Source: an uncultured Eubacterium sp.
GTDB lineage: Bacteria > Bacillota > Clostridia > Lachnospirales > Lachnospiraceae
Length of the DNA: 64,000 nucleotides
Reading direction: 5' to 3'
NCBI GenBank assembly: GCA_910578975.1
Contig: CAJTRZ010000006.1
Location: 1-64,000 of the forward strand
This document shows, in pieces, positions 28,807 to 38,600 of the stretch. Each line of letters begins with the position of its first letter. The stretch's first letter is position 1. The notes under the pieces are model-generated. The model was not told the origin of the DNA, ran no database searches, and was given only the letters and a program-made list of their open reading frames with translations. Made by a program: the position numbers and the translations under genes.

Positions 28807-31398
28807 TTATAATAGAGTTTCAAATTCTTCTATTGTCATAATAATCTTACGTGGTTTATTTGTTTCTTCCTGTCCTACAACACCGGCATCATATAATTGT
28901 TCCATTATACGTGCTGCTCTGTTAAATCCGACCCGGAACTGTCTCTGAATCATACTTGTAGAACCTTTTTGTTTCTCGATACAAAGCCTTCCGGCATCTG
29001 CAAACAACGGATCTCTGTCATTATCTCCTCCACCGTTCATTGCCTCCTGGTCTGTCGTTAGTTTTGCATCAATAGACTCATCATACTCTGCCTCTCCACT
29101 ATTATTTTTAATAAACTCAACAGTTTCAAATATCTCCTCATCTGAAACATATGCTCCCTGAACCCTCACTGGTTTCACATAACCAGCAGGATAAAATAAC
29201 ATATCACCATTTCCAAGAAGTTTCTCTGCACCGTTCATATCAATAATAGTTCTGGAATCTGTACCCGAAGCTACAGTCAATGCCACTCTGGATGGAATAT
29301 TTGCTTTTATCAATCCTGTAATGACATCTACTGAAGGTCGTTGTGTTGCAATCACCATATGGATTCCTGCTGCTCTGGCTAACTGTGCCAAACGACATAT
29401 AGCTTCTTCCACCTCTTTTGCTGCAACCATCATCAAATCTGCCAGCTCGTCTATTACAATCAGAATCTGTGGCATTTTCTCTAATGATTCTTCGCCATCT
29501 TTTTGACCATTTTCGACCTTTGCATTATAACTTCCAATATCTCTGGCACCTGCTTTTGCAAACTTATTATATCTGCTGGTCATTTCTGCAACTGCCCAGT
29601 TTAAAATTCCTGCTGCCTTCTTTGGATCTGTTACAACATCATATAACAAATGTGGTATCTTATTATATACCTGAAACTCAACTACTTTCGGATCAATAAC
29701 AATCAACCTCACCTCTTCGGGTGTAGTTCTATATAGTATACTCATTAATATAGAATTGGTAAACACTGACTTACCGGAACCTGTAGTTCCTGCTATTAAC
29801 ATGTGTGGCATCTTCGCAATATCTGCCACTACAACTTTTCCGGCAATATCTTTTCCGGCCGGAAATGCCAGATTCGATTTATGGTTCTTCAATTCCTTTG
29901 ACATTAAGAGCTCTTTTAAACAAACGGAATCTCTTCCTTCATTTGGTATTTCAATACCCACTGCAGCTTTTCCTGGAATCGGTGCCTCGATTCGAATATC
30001 AGCCGCCGCCATATTTAACTTAATATCATCTGCTAACCCTGTAATTCTACTGACCTTCGTTCCCATTTCTGGCTGCAATTCATATCTTGTAACAGATGGA
30101 CCTTTACTTACATTAGTAACTTCAACCTTTACACCAAAGTTTGCCAGAACCTGTTTCAATTTATTTGCCGTTTCCATTAATGTCGCTCTAGTAGTTTTAC
30201 TGGAACTTCCACCACCATCTTTTAACAGATTATAACTCGGTTTTTTATACTTTAATTTTTTCTTTGTTGGTGCAATAATCTTTCCTTCTGAAGATGCCTT
30301 CTTTGAAGTGTCTTCAGCCACGTTTTGTTCCATTAACTGTTCTGCACTGACAGCCCCTGTTGTGGCAAAAGGTTTACGATTCATGGTCCTTTTCGCTTCT
30401 TCACTGACAATAATGCGTTCTTTCGGCTGAAATTCGCCATCTGTCGCATGTTCACTGTTCTGCTCTTTTCTTTCTGCCTCTCGTTGTTCTTTTACTGGTT
30501 TTCTTATATCAGTCCACTCTTCATAAGTATAAACTGTATTATCCTGTTCTATCGTATCTGTATCAAAATCATCTATGCCCTCAATATGTATCTCATGGAC
30601 ATTTTGACTGTTGTCATCTACTGATTTCATCTCAGTAGTATTTTTCTCTCCCAACGCTGAATTTTCAAAATCAACACCAACTGTCCTTTTACGTCTCTGC
30701 TCTCTTTCTATAGCACGGCGTCTATCTTTCTCTTCACGTTTTCTCTGCTTTTCTATGGCATTCGCTTCTTTACGTGCTTTAGAATCTTCACGTGCATTCT
30801 CATATGCATCCTGTCCCTTATCCCTGATTACAGACATAATTGACTTTTCTGTAAGAACTACAATACATATAATTAATATAGCAGCAGCGATAAGATATGC
30901 CCCTGTTAATCCCAATAAGGAATGTAAGGTTTTACCTAATGCTCCGCCTACAATTCCGCCACCAAATATCCCCTTTGCTCCTTCTCTGTAGAATGAGAGC
31001 ATCGACGCTTTACTTCCTCCAAACTGAAACAAATGAAATAATAAACTCAAATCTACAAACAATACAACTTCTGCAATTATTTTGGAAACGATGGAACGAT
31101 TCATTTCATTATATGCAACAATTCCTACTGTTACTGCCAGAACTATCGGAAATAAGTATCCCATCCAGCCAAAACTTCCAAGCATTACTGATTTTAATGC
31201 ATTTCCTACAATTCCACATACTCCAAAATTGCTCAGAAATAAAAACAAGGCTACTGCAACAGCAATCCATAAGTTCACTTCTCTTACAACCTTCTTATGT
31301 CTCTTTGCCATTTCAGCCTTCTTTTTTCTTGTCTGTGCTGCTTTTTTTGCACTATTATTTGTTTTTTTTCCTCCACTTTTCTTTTTCGTATCGGCCAC
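28807..31398 (-). CDS. ftsK: DNA translocase FtsK/SpoIIIE
   Basis: A septal DNA pump of 863 aa. The very basic N-terminus is followed by four membrane segments (roughly residues 35-190), a charged low-complexity linker (~190-390), the RecA-like motor with Walker [15 protein letters not shown] and Walker [14 protein letters not shown], and a C-terminal gamma winged helix ([18 protein letters not shown]) that reads polar DNA motifs. GTG at 31398 is 4 bases after GAGGTG and is preferred over an ATG ten codons upstream. Whether it is the vegetative or sporulation paralogue cannot be told. Confidence 0.95.
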   Translation of the reverse strand: MADTKKKSGGKKTNNSAKKAAQTRKKKAEMAKRHKKVVREVNLWIAVAVALFLFLSNFGVCGIVGNALKSVMLGSFGWMGYLFPIVLAVTVGIVAYNEMNRSIVSKIIAEVVLFVDLSLLFHLFQFGGSKASMLSFYREGAKGIFGGGIVGGALGKTLHSLLGLTGAYLIAAAILIICIVVLTEKSIMSVIRDKGQDAYENAREDSKARKEANAIEKQRKREEKDRRRAIEREQRRKRTVGVDFENSALGEKNTTEMKSVDDNSQNVHEIHIEGIDDFDTDTIEQDNTVYTYEEWTDIRKPVKEQREAERKEQNSEHATDGEFQPKERIIVSEEAKRTMNRKPFATTGAVSAEQLMEQNVAEDTSKKASSEGKIIAPTKKKLKYKKPSYNLLKDGGGSSSKTTRATLMETANKLKQVLANFGVKVEVTNVSKGPSVTRYELQPEMGTKVSRITGLADDIKLNMAAADIRIEAPIPGKAAVGIEIPNEGRDSVCLKELLMSKELKNHKSNLAFPAGKDIAGKVVVADIAKMPHMLIAGTTGSGKSVFTNSILMSILYRTTPEEVRLIVIDPKVVEFQVYNKIPHLLYDVVTDPKKAAGILNWAVAEMTSRYNKFAKAGARDIGSYNAKVENGQKDGEESLEKMPQILIVIDELADLMMVAAKEVEEAICRLAQLARAAGIHMVIATQRPSVDVITGLIKANIPSRVALTVASGTDSRTIIDMNGAEKLLGNGDMLFYPAGYVKPVRVQGAYVSDEEIFETVEFIKNNSGEAEYDESIDAKLTTDQEAMNGGGDNDRDPLFADAGRLCIEKQKGSTSMIQRQFRVGFNRAARIMEQLYDAGVVGQEETNKPRKIIMTIEEFETLL

Positions 31399-31505
31399 TT
31401 TACACCTCATCAAACTTTGTCTCATCATTTCTATTGACCATAGTCTGTATTATTTTACTATTTTTCGGGCTTTTATTCAAGATATAGTGAAGGTTTTATA
31501 TTTTA

Positions 31506-32159
31506 TTATTTCTCACTCTGTCCTTCTATCAATTCATATAATTTTTTCATTGCTTCTTTCAAGCCTCCGATTTCATTTATAACGCCTTCTTCTACCGCCT
31601 GTTTTCCTACAAGTATGCTTCCTACATCTTTTGTCATTACTTCTGTTTCCGTCATCAATTCCATAAATCGCTCTTCTTCAATATCACAGTGACCGATAAC
31701 AAAATGATTGATTCTTTCCTGTATCTTTTTAAAATATTCATAAGTCTGAGGCACTCCAATAAACATCCCATTCATTCGTACCGGATGTATTACCATGGTA
31801 CCTGTTTCTACAATAAAAGAATAATCTGTAGATACTGCCAAAGGCACACCAATAGAGTGACTTCCACCTAAAACCAGCGATACTGTTGGCTTACTTAAAC
31901 TAGCTATCATTTCTGCAATAGCAAGTCCACATTCCACATCTCCACCTACTGTATTTAAAATAATTAATAATCCATCTGTCTCTTCGTCATCCTCCACCTG
32001 TGCCAGTTGTGGAAGTACATGTTCATATTTTGTTGCCTTAGTTCCGGAAGCAACATTCTCATGACCTTCAATTTCACCAATAATACTAAGTAAATGTATC
32101 TTTTTATGCTTTTTATTATTATTCAAATCTGTCTGTCCATACTCTTTAATTTCGTCCAT
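31506..32159 (-). CDS. ClpP-like serine protease (TepA family)
   Basis: A ClpP/crotonase-fold peptidase of 217 aa. The region LLIILNTVGGDVECGLAIAEMI, the nucleophile motif GGSHSIGVP (Ser in place of the ClpP ASMG motif), and VIHPVRMNG with the catalytic His match the translocation-enhancing protein group found beside ftsK/spoIIIE in Firmicutes. No signal peptide. The ATG at 32159 follows AAGGAGA. The biological substrate is not established. Confidence 0.88.
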   Translation of the reverse strand: MDEIKEYGQTDLNNNKKHKKIHLLSIIGEIEGHENVASGTKATKYEHVLPQLAQVEDDEETDGLLIILNTVGGDVECGLAIAEMIASLSKPTVSLVLGGSHSIGVPLAVSTDYSFIVETGTMVIHPVRMNGMFIGVPQTYEYFKKIQERINHFVIGHCDIEEERFMELMTETEVMTKDVGSILVGKQAVEEGVINEIGGLKEAMKKLYELIEGQSEK

Positions 32160-32238
32160 CTTTGTTCTCCTTCTCACTCTGACTTTTTAAATAGTTTGGC
32201 AATTTAAAATTAATTTTATACATAAAAAATCTGTTTTT

Positions 32239-32770
32239 TCTCTAGAAAGCATGAGACGAACCTCGATTTGCGCGAGCAATGAGCCACGAACGAATGCCTG
32301 CATTCATTTGGGGCTCATTGCCGCGTCAGGCATAGAATTTTTTCTATGCCACACTTCGCTTCTTCTCGGTCTCGTACCTCTTTTCCTAACTTTTTGTTCT
32401 AGAAAGCACGAGACGAACCTCGATTCCGCTTCGCTTCTTCTCGGTCTCGTGCCTCTTTCCCCAACTTTTTGTTCTAGAAAGCACGAGACGAACCTCGATT
32501 CCGCTTCGCTTCTTCTCGGTCTCGTGCCTCTTTCCCTAACTTTTTGTTCTAGAAAGCACGAGACGAACCTCGATTTCGCTTCGCTTCTTCTCGGTCTCGT
32601 GCCTCTTTTCCTAACTTTTTGTTCTAGAAAGCACGAGACGAACCTCGATTTCGCTTCGCTTCTTCTCGGTCTCGTGCCTCGACTTATATAAATAAAAATA
32701 GACACCCACAAGAGTGCAAGCACTCTTTGGGTGTCTATTTTTATTTATGCACGTCTCGTGCTTTCTAGAA
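32239..32770 (-). repeat. Composite element B with a 75-bp tandem repeat array
   Basis: Four 75-bp units start at 32397, 32472, 32547 and 32622 with few differences. A fifth, divergent unit (about 32239-32396) carries some 80 extra bases made of two nested hairpins. Each unit contains GCACGAGAC and GTCTCGTGC flanking a core that includes CTCGATTCCGCTTCGCTTCT. The right end has a 21-bp perfect terminator-like stem (32688-32708 with 32728-32748) capped by AAGAGTG-CAAG-CACTCTT, then an arm (32752-32770) that pairs perfectly over 19 bases with the start of the last unit (32622-32640). The element reads away from the 46-aa gene, whose stop codon lies inside the outer arm. Open frames through the array on both strands are repeat by-products. 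Confidence 0.92.
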
Positions 32771-32905
32771 CAATCCTGTCCAGCCCTGTTCCTCATTGGC
32801 TGATTCACCTGTAAAACTATCAAGGATGCTAGGACTTGTTGTAATCACATCTTTTGTGTCAAATTCTACTACTTCTGCCTCTGGGCTTGTATAAAATTTT
32901 CTCAT
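32765..32905 (-). CDS. 46-aa small peptide, unknown function
   Basis: An ATG at 32905 preceded by GGAGGAGGA at good spacing opens a 46-codon frame that begins MRKFYTSPEAEVVEFDTKDV, continues ITTSPSILDS and ends EEQGWTGLF. It is acidic, with no membrane segment, signal peptide or Cys. It lies 15 bases downstream of the stop of the secreted 852-aa protein, so it is probably co-transcribed with it. The stop codon lies within the outer arm of element B. I do not recognise a characterised family; from general familiarity, similar short peptides with a DVITTS-like segment occur in Clostridia near secreted-protein genes, but I cannot confirm that here. It could be a ribosomally made peptide precursor or a small accessory protein. 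Confidence 0.65.
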   Translation of the reverse strand: MRKFYTSPEAEVVEFDTKDVITTSPSILDSFTGESANEEQGWTGLF

Positions 32906-32919
32906 TTCTATCCTCCTCC

Positions 32920-35478
32920 TTATTTAATAAATGAATCAATAATTGACTGGTTCTCTGCTGCAATACCAGGATATCCTGCTGCCTTCACTGCTGCCGCTAC
33001 CTGACTGATGCTTCTTACAGGTCCCATGCTTGAGTACACTGTAACTGCATCTGCATTTTCATAGTTTACTGTTACATATGCTCTTGCTGTAAAGTTTCTG
33101 ATATAGTTTGATTCCACTACATCACAGATTGAACCACAGTATGTTCCAACCTTATTCTGGAACCATCCACTATTTTTTACATCAATCTTTGTATAATCAC
33201 TTGTCAGTGTCAAAGGTGTTCCCTTCGCTTCATAAATGTCATTTGCTGTAATTAATGTTCCTTCAGTAATGGCATCTGATGCAACTGCATCCATGTTGTC
33301 TGATGCAACACTTGCCTGGAATCTGATTCCTGCTGTTCCTGCATATCTGATTCCCGCTCCGTCTGCCATAGATACAGATAATTCATTTACTGATGTAAAT
33401 GCCATATCCTTTGTAATTGTAACTTCTGCACCCGATTTGTACATTGCACCATCTGCATAATAACCATATGCTGCATCACCTTCTAATATGTATACATCAC
33501 CTTCTTCTACTGTATCTATTAAAGTGCCGTCAATTGTAATATCACATCCCGCCTTTTCTATTACCGGATTATTAAGGTCTATGACTGTGGATGCTCCTGC
33601 CCATCCGAAACCAAGAACAAATTCGGCTGTTCCTTCATCCGTGGCTGTAGCAGTAATAGATACTTTTGTTGTTCCGGCAACTAGTGCAAGGGTATCTTCT
33701 GAATCTGACTTTTTATATGAACCATCCGGTGTTGACGGTGTAAGGTCTATCGACATAATATATTTTGAGCCAGGTGTTAAACCTGTATAAACTTTTTTGA
33801 TCTGTAGTGCATATGCATCCCACCAGTTACTTGTAAGCTGTTGTACTTTTATGTGGTCAGAATCCTCTGGATCCATCCACATCTGCGCTGTAGAGTTATT
33901 CCATGCTCCTACATAATACTGATATTCTGCATAATCATGCCATTCACTGTCTGCAATAACTTCAGTCAATGTTATTCCTGAAACAGGTTTTTCTGTAGTA
34001 ACCGGTTCTGTTGTTACTTCTTCCGTTGGTTTCTCTGTCTCAGGCTCTGTCGTTACTTCCTCAGACGGTTCTTCCCCTGAATTTCCCGCATTTCCTGTCA
34101 TGTCAAATACTGCAATCTCTCTTATCTGAGCTCCCCATGCTACATTTCCATTATAAACTACTCTAATATACTTTACTTTATCAATCAGAGCTGCAGCATT
34201 CACTGCTTTCATGTTATCTTTCGTTGTATATATATCATTTTGGTCTGACGGCTGTGGCGGCATATTCTCCGCTGATACACTTTTAACTGTAATAAACTCA
34301 GTCCCATCACTGGAAAACTGAATATCATAACCTACATTAATCGGCATTAATCCCGGATTACTAGAACGATACCATACGTCAATTTCATCAATTACTTCTG
34401 TTTTATATACTTTTGCTAATTCAATCTGTACATACCCAGGTGTATTTACTGCACCATAATCACCTGTCTGCGTCTTCGTACCAATATTACCATTTGTAAT
34501 ATGAGAAGCATTTCCTTCTCTCAATGTCTGAACTGTAACCGGAGCATTTAATGCCAGATTATATAATGCATCATCTATCACTTCCTCTGCTGGCGCTGCC
34601 CCTGTAACTTTTATATCCTGGCTGATACCTTTTGATGCAATCCCTGTATTATCAATTGCCTTTACAGATACTGTATGATTTCCAACCTTCAAGTCTGTTA
34701 TCTCATTAATCTGACCTGCTGCAGCATTTTCCAGTGCCACCTGTCCATCTACATAAATAACATATCTCACGTTTTCTGTTGTACTTGGAAAAAATTGTAC
34801 ATGAATCGTATTATCCCGTACAGCCTCTACGACTAAATCAGTAGCATCTGCTACTTCTGCACCTCTAAATTCTTCCAGATCACCATCTGTATCTAAAACT
34901 GCAATTTCTAATAACTGCATACTATACTGCACTGTCTGTGGGTAATATATTCTTACATATCGCACAATTCCTTCTGTTTTCGATACATCATCATATGTCA
35001 TTCTTTCACTGTCCAATACTGCGCTTTCTGTAGATGTTATTGTGTTAAAATCTACTCCATCTACAGAATATTGTACACTATATGGCTTTCCTACAACAGT
35101 TGCTGTACCAACATTTACTGTACCATAGCGGTATTGTACTATAATTTGATCAATCGTAGCCGCACTATACACTGCCCCTAAATCTATTGTAGCGTAACTT
35201 TCACCAGCATAGTTAAATCCAGGTTTTGATATAGATACATGCTCTGCTGCATTCTGCTCACCCAACACTCCATTAACCAACATGGAAGGCTCTCCTTCCA
35301 CTGCCTGTGGATAAACTGTCACTGACTTATTTAATGCCACATTGTACTGCGCATCAGTCACCATCTCTGATATTTTAATGTCATCAGCTCCTGTTGTAGA
35401 ATTTGTAGCAACTGCTGAGACAGTAATCAGGATAAAACTTAGTGCAACCGATAAAACCTTCTTAAAATTTCTTCTCAT
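32920..35478 (-). CDS. Secreted multidomain glycan-binding protein
   Basis: An exported protein of 852 aa. A signal peptide (MRRNFKKVLSVALSF...) is followed by an F5/8 type C (discoidin/CBM32-like) domain (~30-185, YATIDLGAVYSAATIDQI), an FnIII-like domain (~195-285), a second F5/8C domain (~290-455), a Thr/Glu/Pro linker (~458-495), a CBM4/9-like jelly roll (~496-640) and a C-terminal domain (GAGIRYAGTAGIRFQA) ending without a sorting signal. No catalytic domain is recognised, so it probably binds polysaccharide. The N-terminal ~170 residues are close to those of the neighbouring glucanase. The ATG at 35478 follows AAGGAG; 12 upstream codons lack an SD. Domain limits are estimates. Confidence 0.8.
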   Translation of the reverse strand: MRRNFKKVLSVALSFILITVSAVATNSTTGADDIKISEMVTDAQYNVALNKSVTVYPQAVEGEPSMLVNGVLGEQNAAEHVSISKPGFNYAGESYATIDLGAVYSAATIDQIIVQYRYGTVNVGTATVVGKPYSVQYSVDGVDFNTITSTESAVLDSERMTYDDVSKTEGIVRYVRIYYPQTVQYSMQLLEIAVLDTDGDLEEFRGAEVADATDLVVEAVRDNTIHVQFFPSTTENVRYVIYVDGQVALENAAAGQINEITDLKVGNHTVSVKAIDNTGIASKGISQDIKVTGAAPAEEVIDDALYNLALNAPVTVQTLREGNASHITNGNIGTKTQTGDYGAVNTPGYVQIELAKVYKTEVIDEIDVWYRSSNPGLMPINVGYDIQFSSDGTEFITVKSVSAENMPPQPSDQNDIYTTKDNMKAVNAAALIDKVKYIRVVYNGNVAWGAQIREIAVFDMTGNAGNSGEEPSEEVTTEPETEKPTEEVTTEPVTTEKPVSGITLTEVIADSEWHDYAEYQYYVGAWNNSTAQMWMDPEDSDHIKVQQLTSNWWDAYALQIKKVYTGLTPGSKYIMSIDLTPSTPDGSYKKSDSEDTLALVAGTTKVSITATATDEGTAEFVLGFGWAGASTVIDLNNPVIEKAGCDITIDGTLIDTVEEGDVYILEGDAAYGYYADGAMYKSGAEVTITKDMAFTSVNELSVSMADGAGIRYAGTAGIRFQASVASDNMDAVASDAITEGTLITANDIYEAKGTPLTLTSDYTKIDVKNSGWFQNKVGTYCGSICDVVESNYIRNFTARAYVTVNYENADAVTVYSSMGPVRSISQVAAAVKAAGYPGIAAENQSIIDSFIK

Positions 35479-35530
35479 TGTCCTTTTCTCCTTTGTTGTA
35501 GTAGATATATCCATTAATATCTGTAATATA

Positions 35531-35587
35531 CCCCTCTTAGGCCGTCACCTTGTAACGAATTTCCTTAACAAAGTAACGACCTAAGGG
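35531..35587 (-). other. Long imperfect inverted repeat between the two secreted-protein genes
   Basis: Bases 35531-35553 and 35568-35587 can form about 18 base pairs including G-U wobbles, starting some 20 bases after the glucanase stop. No U run follows on the minus strand, so it looks more like an mRNA 3'-end stabiliser or processing site than a classical terminator. It would be part of the leader of the 852-aa gene if the two are co-transcribed. Confidence 0.6.
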
Positions 35588-35607
35588 TAATGCATATTTG
35601 CAATTAT

Positions 35608-38600
35608 TTATTTAACTTTAATCTTTTTACGTTTGCTCCATTTCTTACTGTAAAGTTTCTTACCATTTACCAATTTGTAAGCTTTCACTCTTACATAATA
35701 CCTCTTCTTAGATTTTAATTTCTTCTTAATAATAAACTTTAACTTTTTAGTATAATATGTTTTTGTTTTATACTTCTTGCCTTTCTTGAACTTCTTACTA
35801 AGAGAAATCTGAATCTTATATCCTGTAGCACCTGTTACTTTTTTCAGTCTGATTTTGACTCTACGTTTTTTCGGACTTGTAACTTTTTTAATTTTAACTC
35901 TTGCCGGACGCTTCACATTCACTGGTGCTTTCGTGGTAACCTTATCTCCGTCTGGCATCTTTGTAGTTTCACCATTTATTTTTGTAGTCTCACCACCGGT
36001 ATTAGGCGTTGTTATTTCTTCTGGTGTTGTTGTCTCACCACTATCCGGTGTTGTTGTTTCTACCGGTTTATCATCTGCCTTACCAATAGCCTTATAAGCT
36101 TCTCCTTCTGGTGTCAACTCATTTGTGGAGACATCAAATAATCTTGTATATTCTGTACCCGATATATTACTTGAATGATCCACAAACCATGAATATCTTT
36201 CTACAAATTCTAATGATTCTAACATATTACCCATCTCGGTAATATATTTTGTTGCATTTGTATGAGACATTGGCTCATATAACTGATATCCCCACCACTG
36301 TGTAGACACATCTACATTTCCTATTTCTGTAATCCAAATAGGAATCTGATACTTTGCATAAAGCCTTTCCAATGCTGCCTTTAACTGATTTACAGACTCT
36401 GGATGAGTGAAATCCTGATATACATGTACTGTAAGGAAATCAACTCTGTATCCCTTTTCTTTTGCTTTTTCCATAAAGTCTGCAACCCATGCATCTTCTG
36501 CTGCTGCACCAGCAGGACTTCCTAATCTTAACCCAGTTTCTTCCAGTTTTGGCCATAACTGTAATGCCTGTTCCACAGTCATATTAGACTGATCACTTAA
36601 ATCCGGCTCATTAAATGCCAGTAGATTCTTATATAAGCCGCTTTCTTTACCTTCCTTCAATTCAGCTATCTTTGAATCATTAACATCCCATTGACCCCAG
36701 ATCATTGGAACATATTCCATACCACTGTTTTGTGCCTTCTGAGCAATCTCTTTTGTAGTACCCCAATTGTAAACCCATGAAGTACCAACTTTCTTTAACA
36801 CACTAACATCCTTATTTGGATCATTTGCCGCATACCACCAGCTTGCAACACCTTTTTTTGTAGATACACTGGCCGGTGTATGTTCATTTTTACTTTTTTC
36901 TACTTCATTATAAGCCTTCACCAAATCAGATTGCGCCTTACTAATCTCTGATTCGTCTGCATTATCATTATTATATACGTCATTGGCTTTTTTCAGCGCC
37001 TGTTTAAACATGTTCCATACAGTGTCTTCTGCCGAACCTTTTTCTGTATCTTTATACTGATTAATTGTTTTTAGAAGTTGTGTCTTTAATACACTTGCAT
37101 CTTCTGGATAATAATCAATACCTACTTTAGCACCCTGCTGTGTAATACCTTTTCCAACAGAGCCTCCAGATTCATTTACAACATGTGTAATTGTTCCACT
37201 CTTCGTATTATCACCACTTAAATGATTTGTACATGCATGAAATACTTTTGTTCCTGATGATACTTCAATGGCACTTGCCAAATTCATTTTCTCACCGGTG
37301 TAAATAAATACTTCATATACACCTAATCCATATGCTTCATGGCTCTGAACGTGATCTGCTACTTTGTAAGAAGCATATCCATTCTTTGTACCATTATTAC
37401 TCATCCATTCCGCCTGCGTTGGTACATCATATGGAAGTTCACTCTGATAAAAATACATCTTACCATTTTCACCATTCCATATTGTCTGATGTTTTTGGAA
37501 ATGCTCACAGAATAATCCATATACATTTACATTATCACCATTTACTTCAAGACCGGTATCGCATTTTGCACCATCCCATTTTGCACCTGCTCCATGGTCT
37601 GCTCTCCATAACCAGAAATGGTCTCCAATAACATTGTTGCTGTTAATAACAATTCCCTTTTCACAAGAGCCTACACTATATCCACCAACTCTTACATACA
37701 CATCACTAAACCATGATGGATTATTGCTGTGGTCTGCTGATGAATCCTTATCACCCATTTCTATGAGTGATTCAGAACCCGGTTCACCTGCCTCTGCAAT
37801 AATACCCGCAATGGATACACCATCTACATCTGCTACTTGAATCGCTGTATCTGCATTGGTGCATGTAATTGTTGCCAAACCCAATCCAAGAATAATTGTA
37901 TTTGCATTTTCAACTTTTAATGGCTTATCAATATTATATAATCCTGGAGTAAGAATTAAACTTTTTCCTTCCGCTAATGCCTTATTCATCGTGTCGGCAT
38001 TATCTGTATCTGCTTTTGCAATATAGAAATTATCAATACTAATAGAAGTTCCTTCTCCCATATTGTTTTCACTCCACGATACTCCTACTGCATTTTTTCG
38101 AACACCTGGAACAAACACCTGGTATTCTCCATTGTCATCCAAATAAAGGAATGGTTTCTCTCTGACTATCTCTGTTTTTTCTATATTAGTATAGGATTGA
38201 TAAGTAGCACTGCCCCAGTTTTCTGTGGTCTGTGGTGCATTTTCACATCCTACAAATACCATATTCCAGCATCCATCATACCAGCCACCTGTGATTGAAC
38301 TGTTTCTCACAAAGAACTGCTGCTGCGACCATGAGCCCATCTGCCCTGTAGTATATGTGTCAGAAACATATCCACCACTGGCTGTTTTTCCAATATCATC
38401 AAAATGAAGCTTGCCCTGTACATACATTCTTCTAAGTGGTGCTGCCTGAGATGTACCCCATTTTACTTCTGCATCATCCTTACCGGTCATAATTGACAAG
38501 TTTTCAACACCTCGCCAAAAGTTAATCAATGTATTTTCTCCGCCACAGGAATCAACATTAATGCCCTTAATTGAAACATCCAATGGTGTCGCACCCAAGC

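Noticed and set aside
29756..30235. 159-codon frame opposite ftsK
   Set aside because: Antisense shadow of the conserved motor domain; no family resemblance.
30897..31582. Overlapping frames opposite ftsK and the ClpP-like gene
   Set aside because: Low-complexity hydrophobic translations of antisense coding sequence.
32397..32696. CRISPR-like array
   Set aside because: Units are contiguous near-identical 75-mers with no unique spacers, and no cas genes are nearby.
32251..32723. Long open frames on both strands of the tandem array, encoding repeats such as LLLGLVPLSLTFCSRKHE
   Set aside because: The unit is 75 bases (25 codons), so any frame without a stop in one unit stays open. There is no SD, and composition follows the DNA repeat; I treat these as by-products.
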